This document shows positions 47,851 to 59,057 of a DNA stretch of 64,000 bases, piece after piece. Every line of letters starts with the position of its first letter. The stretch's first letter is position 1. Below the pieces are notes generated by a model, which ran no database searches, was not told the DNA's origin, and saw only the letters and a program-made list of their open reading frames with translations. The position numbers and the translations under genes were made by a program. The DNA comes from Lycium barbarum (lineage: Eukaryota; Streptophyta; Magnoliopsida; Solanales; Solanaceae). The stretch is taken from assembly GCF_019175385.1 (NCBI RefSeq), contig NC_083345.1, forward strand, positions 7,045,205 to 7,109,204. The letters run 5' to 3'.

Positions 47851-48090
47851 AAATGCAATGAAACTTCCATGTGTCTAAGTAATGTGATGATGCAAAGAGA
47901 TGCAATGATCCACGAATATAATTATGACGGTACATATTTTCTCCTACAGATATTAGAATTTCCATATCTCTTGTTATTACAATTATAACAAATACTTTGC
48001 TATATGCTACAGACCTACAAAGGATGGGTTAACGGCGGTGGCGGCGGTTGTCATTGTATGGCGGAGATGGGTGGTAGCACTGGCGAGATA

Positions 48091-48460
48091 ATGATTGGTC
48101 TGGAAAAGTGACAAAGTTACTTGACAATGGTAAAGTTGAGGTAACAGTATGAGGTGGCAAACTTGACCCATAAATGTGTAACCGCCAAACATTTGACGGG
48201 TTGGGTCAACTATGTTTTTATCGGGTTAATTTGCGTCATAACCCAAGCTGACCCATCTATTTGGCCGGTAAGTTTGGGTTGCTCAACGGGTCAATTATCA
48301 ACCCGTGGGGTAGCATAAATATTTTAGGAACTGGATTTATGTATGCGTTTCATCTGCTTATCGTTGCCTAAAGGCAAAACACATATCCATTTTGACCAAC
48401 AACTTTCTTGAATATGTTAATCTATTGATATTCTCTTATACTACAGTATATCTCATTATA
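48091..48460. other. Unassigned DNA with a GACCCGT-type repeat
   Basis: 48180-48300 contains TTTGACGGGTTGGGTCAACT and CAACGGGTCAATTATCAACC. A related short segment is at 56510-56570 (TTTTGACGGGTTGGGCTATG). It is probably TE debris. Confidence 0.4.
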
Positions 48461-48497
48461 ACTTGAAAACAACTATTTGTGAGAGATAACTTGAAAA

Positions 48498-48922
48498 GGG
48501 TCCGGAACCAAAATGCGCCAAAAAAAATATTTTGAACCAAAATAATCCAACACAAAAAAATGTTACCAAAATGTCTTTAGCGCAGTAATTTACTACGCTA
48601 AAGCAGTTAACGGGGACGGCTGTGTTAACAACTATAGCGCAGTAAATTACTGTGCTATAGTCCCTCCCTTTTTTTTCGGCCCTTTTGGTTAACTCTTCTT
48701 CCATTACACTTTTAACGTACTTTGACTATAGATTAATCATGCTTCGGGACCCCGAAACTTCAATATTTTATATAGAACCCTATTTATTTTTGTGCGATTA
48801 ATAAGGTAGGATCAATACATCAAGGATACACAAAAGTTCGGATGTCCGTTTTAGTGGTTGAAAAGTGCTCGAACGCCATTTTCGTTTGAAGGCTCGGTGA
48901 CATTAGCTTGAAGTTCTTTACG
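48498..48922. repeat. Left TIR of the MULE
   Basis: Contains the palindromes at 48575-48603 and 48632-48660 (TAGCGCAGTAA...TTACTGYGCTA) separated by two GTTAAC sites. Confidence 0.9.
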
Positions 48923-49002
48923 CCACCACCGCGAGATACAATTAATGCCAAACTTTTTAAAATACAATCATCAAAGTAAGAAAAAAACTTTAAAAACATT
49001 CA

Positions 49003-51671
49003 TCAATTAATGCCCTTGAGTTGATCTTCCGCCACCACCACGAGATGTGCCACCACCACTAGAGGTACTTCCACCACGAAAGTTTCCTTCACCACGAGAG
49101 GTACTTCCACCACGAGATGTAGTTTGACCACCATGCCGTAAGGGACACTTGCGCTTATCATGACCAACATAATTGCAAAATGAGCATTTTCGAGTGTATC
49201 TCCCCGGTGGAACATCCATTTCATTATGAATACGCGAGTATGCATTCTTTCTGAATTTACGGATAAATGCTTTATTTGCAACCATTGAAAATGGATCCGG
49301 TGGCCAATAACTCTCACTGCCAAGTGGGTAGAACCTTCCAACATACGTTCTTGCATAATTTTCAACTGTTATTCCTCAGCCATGTACGAGGAGGCGTTCT
49401 TTCCCATTGTGATAAAACACTTAAAGGCATGAGAACATGGCATGTGATATGATTGCCACTTGCCGCATGTGCATGTTCTTGGAATCTTACAAATTGTGTG
49501 GACGTTACCTCCTTTACCTTGGTGCACACTTGTTGTGAGTTCAAATATGCGCTCTGCAGGGTTGTACTCCATCCGGTCATGTTTCTGAGCCTTATATTTG
49601 TGGTACTCGAATAGTTTTGACGATTTTAGCATCCATCTTAGACCTTCTGTTGCATGTGCTTTGACCTCTTTTGATCTACTGACGAACCGCTCCACAAACT
49701 GCTTAAATGTCATTCTCACCATTGCGGTGACAGGTAGTCCTCGTGCATATTTCAACAAGTCATTGAATGACTCAGAGCTGTTTGTTGTCAGCATACCCCA
49801 TCGCCTACCTTCATTCTGGTGTAATGTTTATTTGTCTTTATCAATTGCATTCAACCAGTGGAAGACTTCCTCATTCGCCCGCCTAATAATGTCCATCTAC
49901 AAGTTAAACTTCTTCTCCTTATGCTCTGTTGCAGCCGCCCATATCTAATTGCAAAGTGCTGGGATTCGATATGCCTTTTAGAAGTTTGCCTTCAAATGCC
50001 TTAAACAATAACGATGGTAGGCAAAAGGTGGCTGCCACCCCTGCAAATTGAACATATTGTGCAATATGCCAGCATTTCTATCTGATATCACACATATTCT
50101 CATGCGATCCTTAATAACGTGTTGTCTTAAGTAGTCCAAAAACATACCCCACGTACTAATGCTCTCATTAGCTGCAATTGCAAAAGCTAGAAGGAATATT
50201 GCTCCATTGGCATCCATTCCAACTGCTATTAGCAACTTTATGTCATACTTCCCGTACACATGTGTTCCATCTATTGATATTACAGGCTGACAATGAGTAA
50301 AACCATCAATGCATGGTTTGAATGCCCAAAACACAAAATCAAAATTATTACCGGGCACACCAGGCTTCGATTGAGCTTCCATTCAACAACAGTACCATGA
50401 TTGAAGTATTGTAGAGCCGCCATGTATCTCGGCAACTTCTTGAAAGAGCCCTCCCAATTGTCGTAGACTATCTCATGTGCACACCTACACCCAAGATACG
50501 CCTTCCTCCTAGTAACAGTTTTGCTATATACTTTCAGGACGGCTGTAATACAATCTTTAATAGGGAACCTGAAAAAGTTAAAATATCAGCATATAACAAC
50601 GAGGAACATTATATTAACACCAAAAAATAAAATAAACTTAGGCGAAGGGGATACCTTGGGTTTTTTCCATTGTCGCCAACTAATACACGCGCAATCAAAT
50701 TAGTATCTAAATTGCAATGATCATCTGGGAGGTCACCCATATCACAAGTGTGCTTTGTGTAGAACTTTGAAATAGTCCACATCTTTTCAGCAGTTTCCAT
50801 GCCACGGAGCATCCATTCGCAACCTTGATATTTTCGCTTGCAGACCAATCGCCAAAGTTTTCGTGTGGAATCGTCAACTTTAAACTCCCTTATCCCCTGG
50901 ATGCAATAAATCCTAACAGCCCTTTGCAATGATTTTTTCGAGCTGAAAATCATCCCTTTTTCAATATGAGCCTTTTGTTTTAAAAGATCCACTGCTCTTT
51001 CCACAAACTTCGCCGAATATGATCATCATCCCTAGTAAAGACAAAGGCATCTGGGCGATCTTGAAGATGATCAAGATAGGGGATCTCATCGGAATGTCAC
51101 TGAATCGGCGTCGACTCTTGCTGTTGAAATTGGCTTTGCGGCTGAACCGGAGTCGACTCTTGCTGTTCAAATGGTTGCTGTGAATTCAGTTCCTCCTCGT
51201 GTGCCAGACTGTCCATTATGTCTTGCAACAGTTCTACTTGATGTTGAGGATTAGTTCCAACCTCAATCTCATCGTCACTTTGCTCATCGTCACTTTCCTC
51301 CGCATTAGGTATTTCCTTACTATCGCTGGATGATGTCACTATATAATTCGGATAATCCGGACCATCCATAGCAGGCCTTTGCCTATAATTTGGTACAATC
51401 ACCAAATTCTCCCTACATAAGAAATTAGGGTGTTTTAACTACTACACATCAAATAACACTACTGATGTTAAAAAAATAGACGTACCGATAGTAATCAACT
51501 GCACCGAAATTTGAGGAAGGACCATCGCTTTGAGTTGTTGGATAGGCTGAGGATGTTCCAACCTGATTCCTCCATCCAGATTGAGGAGACCGTCCGATAT
51601 GATCCATATCAGGTGTATAACCCCTAAATAATATAATCGACATCATTAGTAGCATTCAAGTGCCACTACAC

Positions 51672-51713
<42 letters not shown>

Positions 51714-52311
51714 TAAAAAATGAATATTTATCAATGCCCGTCAAATTGCTGACTTAAACTATCCTGAGGCATTTGGCTAGTCAAAATGCTTTCATAGGTA
51801 CTCATGTCAGGGTAATTGTGTTGATAAGTAGGTTCCGCTTGACTGACTTCGGCCTGAATTATAGACGGGGCTTCCCGACGAGGTCTATTTCGGGCTTCCT
51901 GAGGAGCCCTAGCCATGAATTCAAGTTGATTAATGGGCACCTTCTCTATATAAATTTCAAGAACGTTTAAAGTTATGCATTGCCTATAATCATAAGGCGC
52001 CTTCAAATAATCAGTCAAAGAATCATCGTCTTGAATGTACCACTGTCCATAACTAGTTACACCTTGCGGCGTAAATGACATTGGATATTTTCCAATTATA
52101 TTTAGATCAAAATCACGTATACTAACTTGTAGTCTATTAAACAAGGCTTGGAGTAATTTAACATGGTATTAACTTGTAGTTTTGAGAATTTTAAGTCAAG
52201 TGGAAACTTAACATGGTATTTTGGGGAAGAATCTTAGCGCAAATTATTTTCCTCGAATATAATTTGTCCGTCCCAGAATAAAGAAACTCTAATTCTTGGA
52301 ACATCTGCCAT
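49003..52311 (-). pseudogene. MuDR-type transposase, decayed
   Basis: The start is best placed at 52311 (MADVPRIRVSLFWDG). Order: N-terminal region (TPQGVTSYGQWYIQDDDSLT), acidic Q/E/S-rich linker, MuDR N-terminal zinc domain (50610-51000; CKRKYQGCEWMLRG, TKHTCD), then the MULE catalytic domain (49978-50382). Catalytic residues are D in VISIDGTHVYGKYD, D in CVISDRNAGI and E in TTNSSESFNDLL. A SWIM finger (CTCGKWQSYHMPCSHAFKC) and a zinc knuckle (CSFCNYVGHDKRKC) with a Gly/Ser-rich tail follow. A likely intron has its donor at AACCCAAG|GTATCC near 50652. At least four in-frame stops (49800-49980) and a frame shift near 50385 make it non-functional as read. It would cut and rejoin the TIRs. Confidence 0.88.
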
Positions 52312-52499
52312 ATTTTGAATAATTTAGGAGGAATACAAAAATGCAAAAACTAGATGAAACTTCGAATTTTTTGCTTTTTTTTTTGCCTTATACGAACTCG
52401 GTATTAATAGGATTTGAAGTTTGAATATAGAACCAACGCATGCATGCAATTACAGTGTCTTGCAGTGTTACGTCAAATCAAATTAAGTATGGAGTGTTG

Positions 52500-52660
52500 C
52501 ATAACGCATGAAATAACTGCGTTATGTTAGAATAGCGCAGTAAATTACTGCGTTATTCTGTCACAGCGCCTCACAACGCAGTAAAATAATGCGTTATGAA
52601 AGAATAACGCAGTAATTTAATGCGTTATACTAGTATAACGCAGTATTTTACTGCGCTATA
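52500..52660. repeat. Array of five palindromes between divergent MULE genes
   Basis: Units of about 26-28 bp at about 52500, 52531, 52573, 52602 and 52634 follow the pattern (C)ATARCGCAGTAAATTACTGCGTTAT. The flanking bases vary but symmetry is kept within each unit. The same core occurs twice in each TIR. This is also the shared upstream region of the transposase and the accessory frames. Confidence 0.85.
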
Positions 52661-52786
52661 TCGCTGCATCATATTGTCACCTCAACTGTCAAACAAAAAA
52701 ACGTCATGATTCGAATCAAACTTTATATAACGTAATTTGACGAATATCTGTTACCAACACAACATTCCACACAAAATTGAGTTACT

Positions 52787-53200
52787 ATGTCATTTTTTGA
52801 CCAATTTAGAGATATTAATCGTGTTATATCGTTCACTCCAGCAAACATCTTTGAAGCAATGGGTAGGACCTGAGAACTAGGTGATGATGATTTTCATTAC
52901 TCAAATAATCCTAACGACAGATTCAATCGAGAATACAATAATAAAATGAGAGAGGAGTGAGATTGGCGTGTTAGGGAGGCTGCAGCACAAGTTAGCGTCA
53001 GTAGGGCTTAAACGCCCAAAAAAAGTGCTATTTCAATGCCTCGCGGAACTCCACAAGAGTTTAATTTGGCTCTTAATCATTTTCGCGAAGAGAACAAATA
53101 GATGCAAATACGTTACCATAGGGTAGAATATGGTATACATGGTAGCACAAGATTTAGATCCAAGTGGGATTCAGACTGTGAAATGTCCGATGAAGATTAA
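52787..53200 (+). pseudogene. MULE accessory frame A (137 codons, four stops)
   Basis: From the ATG at 52787 one frame runs to TAA at 53200, interrupted by TGA, TGA, TAA and TAG. Readable parts include MSFFDQFRDINRVISFTPAN, SKWDSDCEMSDED at the acidic C-terminus, and PRGTPQEFNLALNHFREEN. All stops are compatible with single transitions, as expected from deamination in a methylated transposon. I do not recognise the family. Confidence 0.5.
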
Positions 53201-53326
53201 TATTTTTCTTGCACTAAGGTAAGTAGGTAGGGTCATAAAGACCCTCCCCCTACCCCCCCGAGGGTACTTGGGGTTTGCAACTATATAAGTAACCCTTTCT
53301 TTTGTTATTAGACTACACCATATTCA

Positions 53327-53857
53327 ATGTCGAGTAGTAGAAACTCAGCTTGGTCTTTACTCCTTCCAAAAGAACCAAATAGCAGTGATGATGAGAGTTC
53401 AAATCATAGCAGTTTTTCGAGCGATACCAGTGATTTCAAACTAGATGAGCTAAATCCCCACCTTCTTATAGAGCGTAATGATGATTTTTGCAGTGTGAAA
53501 TATTCAGATCCGCGGGAATATTATTGCGGTTTACGCCGAGAATGGTCACATCGACTTGCCGAATCAGAACGTCTTGTTCGTGACTTGAAAAATCTCAACG
53601 CTCCATTCCCAACAAGGTACTCCTTAACCATGCCTCAAATAGGTCCAGAAACTTGCGAGCTTGCCGTGCAAAGGATTAGAAAATAAAACAACAGAATGCT
53701 GGCAAGACGATGTAGATTTTACATGCTAAAGTTGGCCGAAGAACAAGCATCATCAACGGGTAGAGAACTAACTGCTACTGAAAAAAGATGTGTCTTAAGA
53801 AACCGCCAATATTTTTCTGAGGACGATATTGAGGACTTGTACTCTGATGATGATTAA
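53327..53857 (+). pseudogene. MULE accessory frame B (176 codons, one stop)
   Basis: It starts MSSSRNSAWSLLLPKEPNSS, with a Ser/Asp-rich N-terminus (residues 15-45), a charged middle (PREYYCGLRREWSHRLAESE) and an acidic end (SEDDIEDLYSDDD). One TAA interrupts it at codon 120 (53684-53686); the frame then stays open to 53857. No known domain is recognised. Position recalls mudrB in maize MuDR or the extra genes of VANDAL elements, but no homology is claimed. Confidence 0.5.
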
Positions 53858-54050
53858 GAATGTTGTGATTTTAGTTTTAAGTTTAATTTATGATTATGCT
53901 GTTATTTTGAAGAATATTAGCATGTTAATGTTAAGTATTTTCATCTACTCAAGGTTATGAATGATGCAATTTAATTAAGTTTTTTTTTTGTATGAATGCT
54001 GCCATTTTGACTAACTTTTGATTAATTATTAATGAACAAGTTTAAGTATT

Positions 54051-54480
54051 CGTAAAGAACTTCAAGCTAATGTCACAGAGCCTTCAAACGAAAATGACAT
54101 TCGAGCACTTTTCAACCACTAAAACGGCCATCCGAACTTTTGTGTATCCTTGATGTATTGATCCTACCTTATTAATCGCACAAAAATAAGTAGGGTTCTA
54201 TATAAAATATTGAAGTTTCGGGGTCCCGAAGCATGATTAATCTATGGTCAAAGTACGTTAAAAAGTGTAATGGAAGAAGGGTTAATCAAAAGGGCCGAAA
54301 AAAAAAGGGAGGGACTATAGCGCAGTAATTTATTGCGCTATAGTAGTTAACGGAGTCGTCCCCGTTAACTGCTTTAGCGCAGTAAATTACTGCGCTAAAG
54401 GCATTTTGGTAACATTTTTTTTTGTTGGGGTATTTTGGTTCAAAATGTTTTTTTTTGGGGGGCATTTTGGTTTCGGAGTC
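54051..54480. repeat. Right TIR of the MULE
   Basis: Inverted copy of 48498-48922 with palindromes at 54315-54343 and 54372-54400. More perfect than the left TIR in the second palindrome (CTTTAGCGCAGTAAATTACT...). Confidence 0.9.
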
Positions 54481-54562
54481 ACTTGAAAACAACTATTTGT
54501 GAGAGTTCCTTTATTCTTTATTGCATTTTTTCATGTGAGTCCCTTCATTTTTATTATAATAA

Positions 54563-56493
54563 CTAGTGAATCCACTCGCGCTTCGCGCGGATTAGACTTT
54601 TAAATAGTAAAATTGAACATATACTAATGTTGAATTTTTATAAAAGAAACAATATTTATTAATCAAACATCTTTCATTATTCTACCATTTTCTAATTCAT
54701 AATTCTTTAGATAATTTATACAGAATATTTTGACTGAAAGAATATATGAGACATCAAGATCCTTCTCGCTAGCATGCAAAAAAAATGGTGATGAAATAAA
54801 TAATTAGCTAATTTTTTGAGACAATTCTTTTTCAATATTCCTGGTCTATTTTGTAGATTTCATCTTATATATTATTATTAATAACCATACAAATTAAAAC
54901 ACTCAATTCGCTTTTTAGTAGTATATTGAGAAATAGAATTTAATTTTACCGACATAATTTGTTAAACTAAACCAAACCTTCTAGCTGGCATGCAAAAATA
55001 TGGCGATGAAATAAATAATTAGCTAATTGTTTGAGACAATTCTTTTTCAATGTTCCCGGTCTTCGACAGTTTATTAAATCTCTAATAATCTCCTACTAAA
55101 ATAATGGAAAATAAATATAGAAAAAGAATTAGTTACCTAGCTAAAACAATTTTAACAAAATCAAGCCAAGAAAAAGTAGAAAAAGCAAATAATCAAATAG
55201 TTAGTATAAATAAAATTAGGCCATCTAAAATATCTCAATTATAAGAAAATTAGATACATTGGTTGAAAGAGAGATTATCAAATGATTCTTTTTTTTTAAC
55301 TTAAATTTAAAGAATACTAATTTTAAACTATTTAGAGAAAGCAAATAGAAAAGCATTACCAAAAAAGACATTCATGTCAAGTGGTTATAATGCCTTTGTC
55401 CTTCTCCTCAAATCTCCCCATAGTCATCTTTTAGTCTTATTTTCATCAATCCACCATTTGGTCTTCTCCTTATCCTTCGAGAAATAATGCATCACAAAAA
55501 ATGATGCACTACCAATGACAATTGTCAGAAAACAAATAATGTTCGTGTTTTAGGAGTTAGGATCACTATAGGATGCAAAAAAATTAATTTACTGGATGAA
55601 AATCTTAGAAAGTAAGATCATACATGATATATTTGTTAGTAAATACTATTTAGTGCATAATAAAACATATACGAAGGCACAATACATGAAGAATAGCATA
55701 CCCAATTAAAAGAAAAAAAGATACAGTATAGGGCCAACAATAGAGTATCAATAAGCAGATGAATGAACTTGCCGTAATTTCGATGATAAGTATGCATGGA
55801 GGAAAAACGACTTTACAAATTTACAATACTATTACCAAGAAAACATGAAAAATCAAACAATAAAGTAGAAAATTGAGGAAGATAAAGAATTTAAGATCAA
55901 GGAAATAAAATATTCCAAGAGGAAATTATAAAAAGAAAAGTTGAAATTGAGAAAGCAAAAAAGATAAATGGGTAAATGATTATGGCATAAATAGAAAATG
56001 CTAAATGCAAAAATGATGTCTGAATATATCCTTAGCCTGTATTTATAGTATATGGTGTTTGGAATATGTACAGATTACATAGAAGAGGGGAAATAAACCA
56101 CTTATTTACTCATTAGTTAAAGCACTAATAGTTAATGTGCATACGTGCATAGTGGAGGGGAAATAAAGACCCTATTTACAGGTTATTTAAGAACCCATTT
56201 ACAAGTTATTAAGAGTGCCTTTAAAATATAATTTCAAAGTAACGTTTCGGTATGAGAGAAGTATACAAAACTACCATTGGGATGCAACAATTAAGAAATG
56301 AGAATTAGGATTTACTGCATGTACGTGGGTAAACCTTGCAAAGGAATATTTAATGCATGTCTTTTTTTTAAAATCCAATTAGTTAGTAAATGCAAAGAAA
56401 TGCAAAAAATTGAGAAAAAAGATAAATAGGAATGGTGGTCATAGAGAGGTGCCACATCACCTTATCTATGCCTAGTTTTATATTATATATAGA
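54563..56493 (-). mobile_element. Helitron 2, non-autonomous
   Basis: In minus orientation it begins A|TCTATATATAATATAAAAC and ends with hairpin CGCGCGAAGCGCG, then AGTGGATTCACTAG|T. The TC start, hairpin and CTAG end fit a Helitron. It is 1931 bp. A direct repeat of about 215-bp spacing occurs inside (54765-54840, 54980-55060). No coding frame. Confidence 0.65.
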
Positions 56494-57300
56494 TTTTATA
56501 CATATTGATCCAAACCATATTGACCCAAGTAAACTTTTGACGGGTTGGGCTATGACCCGTTCATTAAATTCCATGCATGCTGACTAGCAGGTTGGTGTGC
56601 TAGCTGAGGGCTTCTCCTGCTCTCTACTTTCTCAGTAGAAAAAATATGGACAAGACGTGTCTAACTTGGAAAGTGATGTCTAAATGTGCTACCATGGATA
56701 CAGGGGACAAATTGGAGCTATGCTATATATCATGAGCTAAAACTTCCAAGAACCCTTATCTATATTTATTTATGACGTTGCAAAAGTAGTTATTTATAAA
56801 TGACTACGATGTAGTTAAGGTCTTTGAATACGAAACTGAGACATGATGCATATTCAGTAAATCTTCTGTCATTATTAAAGAGATCTTTGTTTCTTGGGTT
56901 GACGATATTTCAAGTTTTCCAGAATTGCCTCATGTTAGCAATGATATTTTTCACATTTATTTTAAATACAATTAACAGGACTTACAAGAACATAGAAACA
57001 TAAGTGGCAATTTTCGTAGAAGTGCGGATGTTAAGATTGAAGGTGGGAAAAGGGTTGAGGTAGAACTATTATCACGATGAAGGAAGTCTAAAAAAATAAT
57101 CTTCTGGAATCAATGCAGATTATTTATGCATAGTGGCAAACTGCAAAGTAAGGGATTGATATAAGTAATACCGACTTGTTGGGATTAAATCCTGGTTATT
57201 GTTGTTACTCAATGGGTTGGGTATTTGCCAGGAATATTCTTAACCTGGTTAGAGACTTGTATATTAGTATAAAGATAAGCGTGAGGCTTAGAGAACTTAA
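56494..57300. other. Unassigned intergenic DNA
   Basis: Starts with a GACCCGT-type repeat shared with 48180-48300. Beyond that no gene or repeat is supported. Confidence 0.4.
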
Positions 57301-57305
57301 TTTTA

Positions 57306-57530
57306 GGAATCCCCTAGTTTTCCTTTAGAAATAAATTATTTAAGCAAAGTAGTTGTTAACGATACTGTAGGTATACACGAAATTTACTGTTATGGCGTGT
57401 ATTTACAATATCTTAAACATTGGCATTGGAATGAATTTGACTCTGATAGAGCTGAATGGTTACATAAGATTCCTATGACTGACCACAACTTTATATTGAA
57501 AGCTGGTGGCTTGATCGATTTTGATTATTA
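57306..57530 (+). other. Open, coding-like segment of unknown origin
   Basis: After a possible acceptor (AATTTTAG|GAATCC) a frame of about 74 codons stays open to TAA at about 57530. It lacks an ATG start. It has a protein-like composition (HWHWNEFDSDRAEWLHKIPM, then ILKAGGLIDFDY). No family was recognised. It may be a stray exon or chance. Confidence 0.2.
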
Positions 57531-57677
57531 AGATTCTTGGGGAAAAACAACTACTCCCTCCGTTTCAATCTATATGAACCCATTTGACTGGGCACGACAT
57601 TTAAGAAAGAGAGAAGACTTTTGAAACTTGTGGTTCAAAATAAGCCTTGAAAATTTGTGTGGCTGTAAATTTGTTTC

Positions 57678-59057
57678 TGTTGCTCCCAAACGCACACGCA
57701 AGTATACGTGGTCGTACAAGTAATATAGACTGTTAAGTCCAGTTATCATCCCACAGAGACTTAGATTCTACTGTTAGACTAATTCAAATTCAAATGAAAC
57801 TATTCAAGAAAGTGAAAATCAAGATGTTTGTTGTATTAAACTAAAACTGAAAAGTAAACAATTTGTGATGGGTGTTTTTGTGACTGGGACTATCTTGACA
57901 AAGATTGTAAGAATTATCAGATGAGAGAAAGATCTAGGGTTATGGCTTTCGACAATCCAGTTGCTCTTCAGACAATTCCACCTATTTTCTTTCCTGGGTT
58001 ACTAGTTAACGGGTTAATTATGCTTTATGATATTCTCTCGAACTGCTCACAAGCCCGTAGATGTTACTTTAATGCCTATGTCTCTATGGTCATTAGATGT
58101 AACAAGAACGCATTTATTTCACCGTATTCAACTAAGTAGGGCTAAAGGGTATATCTCTATCCTCATTAGCTAAACGATTAAATCGAACAAACTCTATTTA
58201 TTCTTATTACGTACGTGAATTCCCTTTCTCAAGTTCAATCCACGCACCACAGATAGTGTCTAACTATTGGCCAGATAATCAAACAATTGAAATCAAGAAT
58301 AAATAAGCAACCCACATTATGGAAAATCAATAGATAATAATTGTCATCACATCAACTTTCAAGTCTTTCGCCACAACCCTAGAACTAAGAGATTTAACTA
58401 CTCATGATTCGATCATAGACAAAAGAAGCCATGAATAAACTAGGGTTGAAAAAGATGAAAAATAAAATAACATAGAGAGAGAAAAAGGAGACCGGTGGCT
58501 TACAAATCCTTCAATAATCCCAGAATACCGTTCTCAGCTATTAAAACGTCTATATATAGGCTAGGGTAAAAATAATAAATAAGGTATCCAAATCCTAGTC
58601 CAATCGGGAAAACATCCGCAGAGTCCCGCTTTCCTTCCGCATCGCAGAAGGATCGCGCGATGTTCTGCAGCTTCTCGCCTTTAGCCCGCGATGCGGATCG
58701 ATCGCGGAATCTGATGACTGAGTTTGGTTGTTCCGCTTTCTTCACGCGATGCGGATCGATGGCCTGACTTTCTGGAGCTTCTCGCGATCGCGGAAGGAAA
58801 GCGAGGTTCTGCAGTCGATTAGCTCTCCTTTTAGTTCGTCCTTTGCGGTCTTCGACTCGTCACCTCAGCCAATCGACATATGCTACGAATTCCAATCATT
58901 TCCAGCACAGTTTCCATCGTTTGTCGTCATCGTACCTATACACATGAAATATAACGACATCAGTTCAAATACGATGATTACGTCATGAATTAAGCGATAA
59001 AAGTCATAAGAAGAAGTTGTAATACGACACAAAACATGATATTTGTGCCAAATATCA
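57678..59057 (-). repeat. LTR (3' in element orientation), 1380 bp
   Basis: Aligned along its length to 62304-63693. Lacks 10 bp present in the other copy within the GC-rich palindrome block near 58790. Confidence 0.9.
58610..58815. repeat. GC-rich palindrome block in the LTR
   Basis: Repeated GCGATGCGGATCGAT and TCGCGGAAGGA motifs in both orientations; counterpart at 63236-63445 in the other LTR. Confidence 0.75.

Larger units (their letters stand above)
46230..48087. repeat. 1.86 kb near-palindrome made of two FDM-like gene fragments
   Basis: The left arm (46230-47140) and right arm (47168-48087) are inverted copies around about 47155 with a spacer near 27 bp. Matching blocks run from the outer ends (CACTACCACCCATCTCCG / its complement), through the XS-domain frames, to the inner AACCAGAAATCTTTTAGATT pair. 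Differences are scattered substitutions and small indels. An RNA reading through would fold into a hairpin of about 900 bp. Confidence 0.85.
48498..54480 (-). mobile_element. Full-length Mutator-like element (5983 bp), decayed coding
   Basis: It has inverted ends of about 425 bp (48498-48922, 54051-54480). The tip is GGGTCCGGAACCAAAATG on the left and GACTCCGAAACCAAAATG on the right, reverse-complemented. A perfect 9-bp duplication ACTTGAAAA flanks it (48489-48497, 54481-54489). It holds a MuDR-type transposase on the minus strand and two other frames on the plus strand, divergent from a palindrome array at about 52500-52660. The duplication and ends are intact, but all three frames carry stops. 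Confidence 0.9.

Noticed and set aside
46499..48087. Functional FDM gene pair
   Set aside because: Both copies are frame-shifted and lack zf-XS and XH domains; the inverted, fragmentary layout fits pseudogene duplication.
48575..48660. MicroRNA hairpins
   Set aside because: The dyads are only about 26-29 bp without a loop and stem of precursor size; the TIR context explains them better.
52500..52660. CRISPR-like array
   Set aside because: The units are themselves palindromes with short irregular spacers in a plant transposon; no CRISPR architecture.
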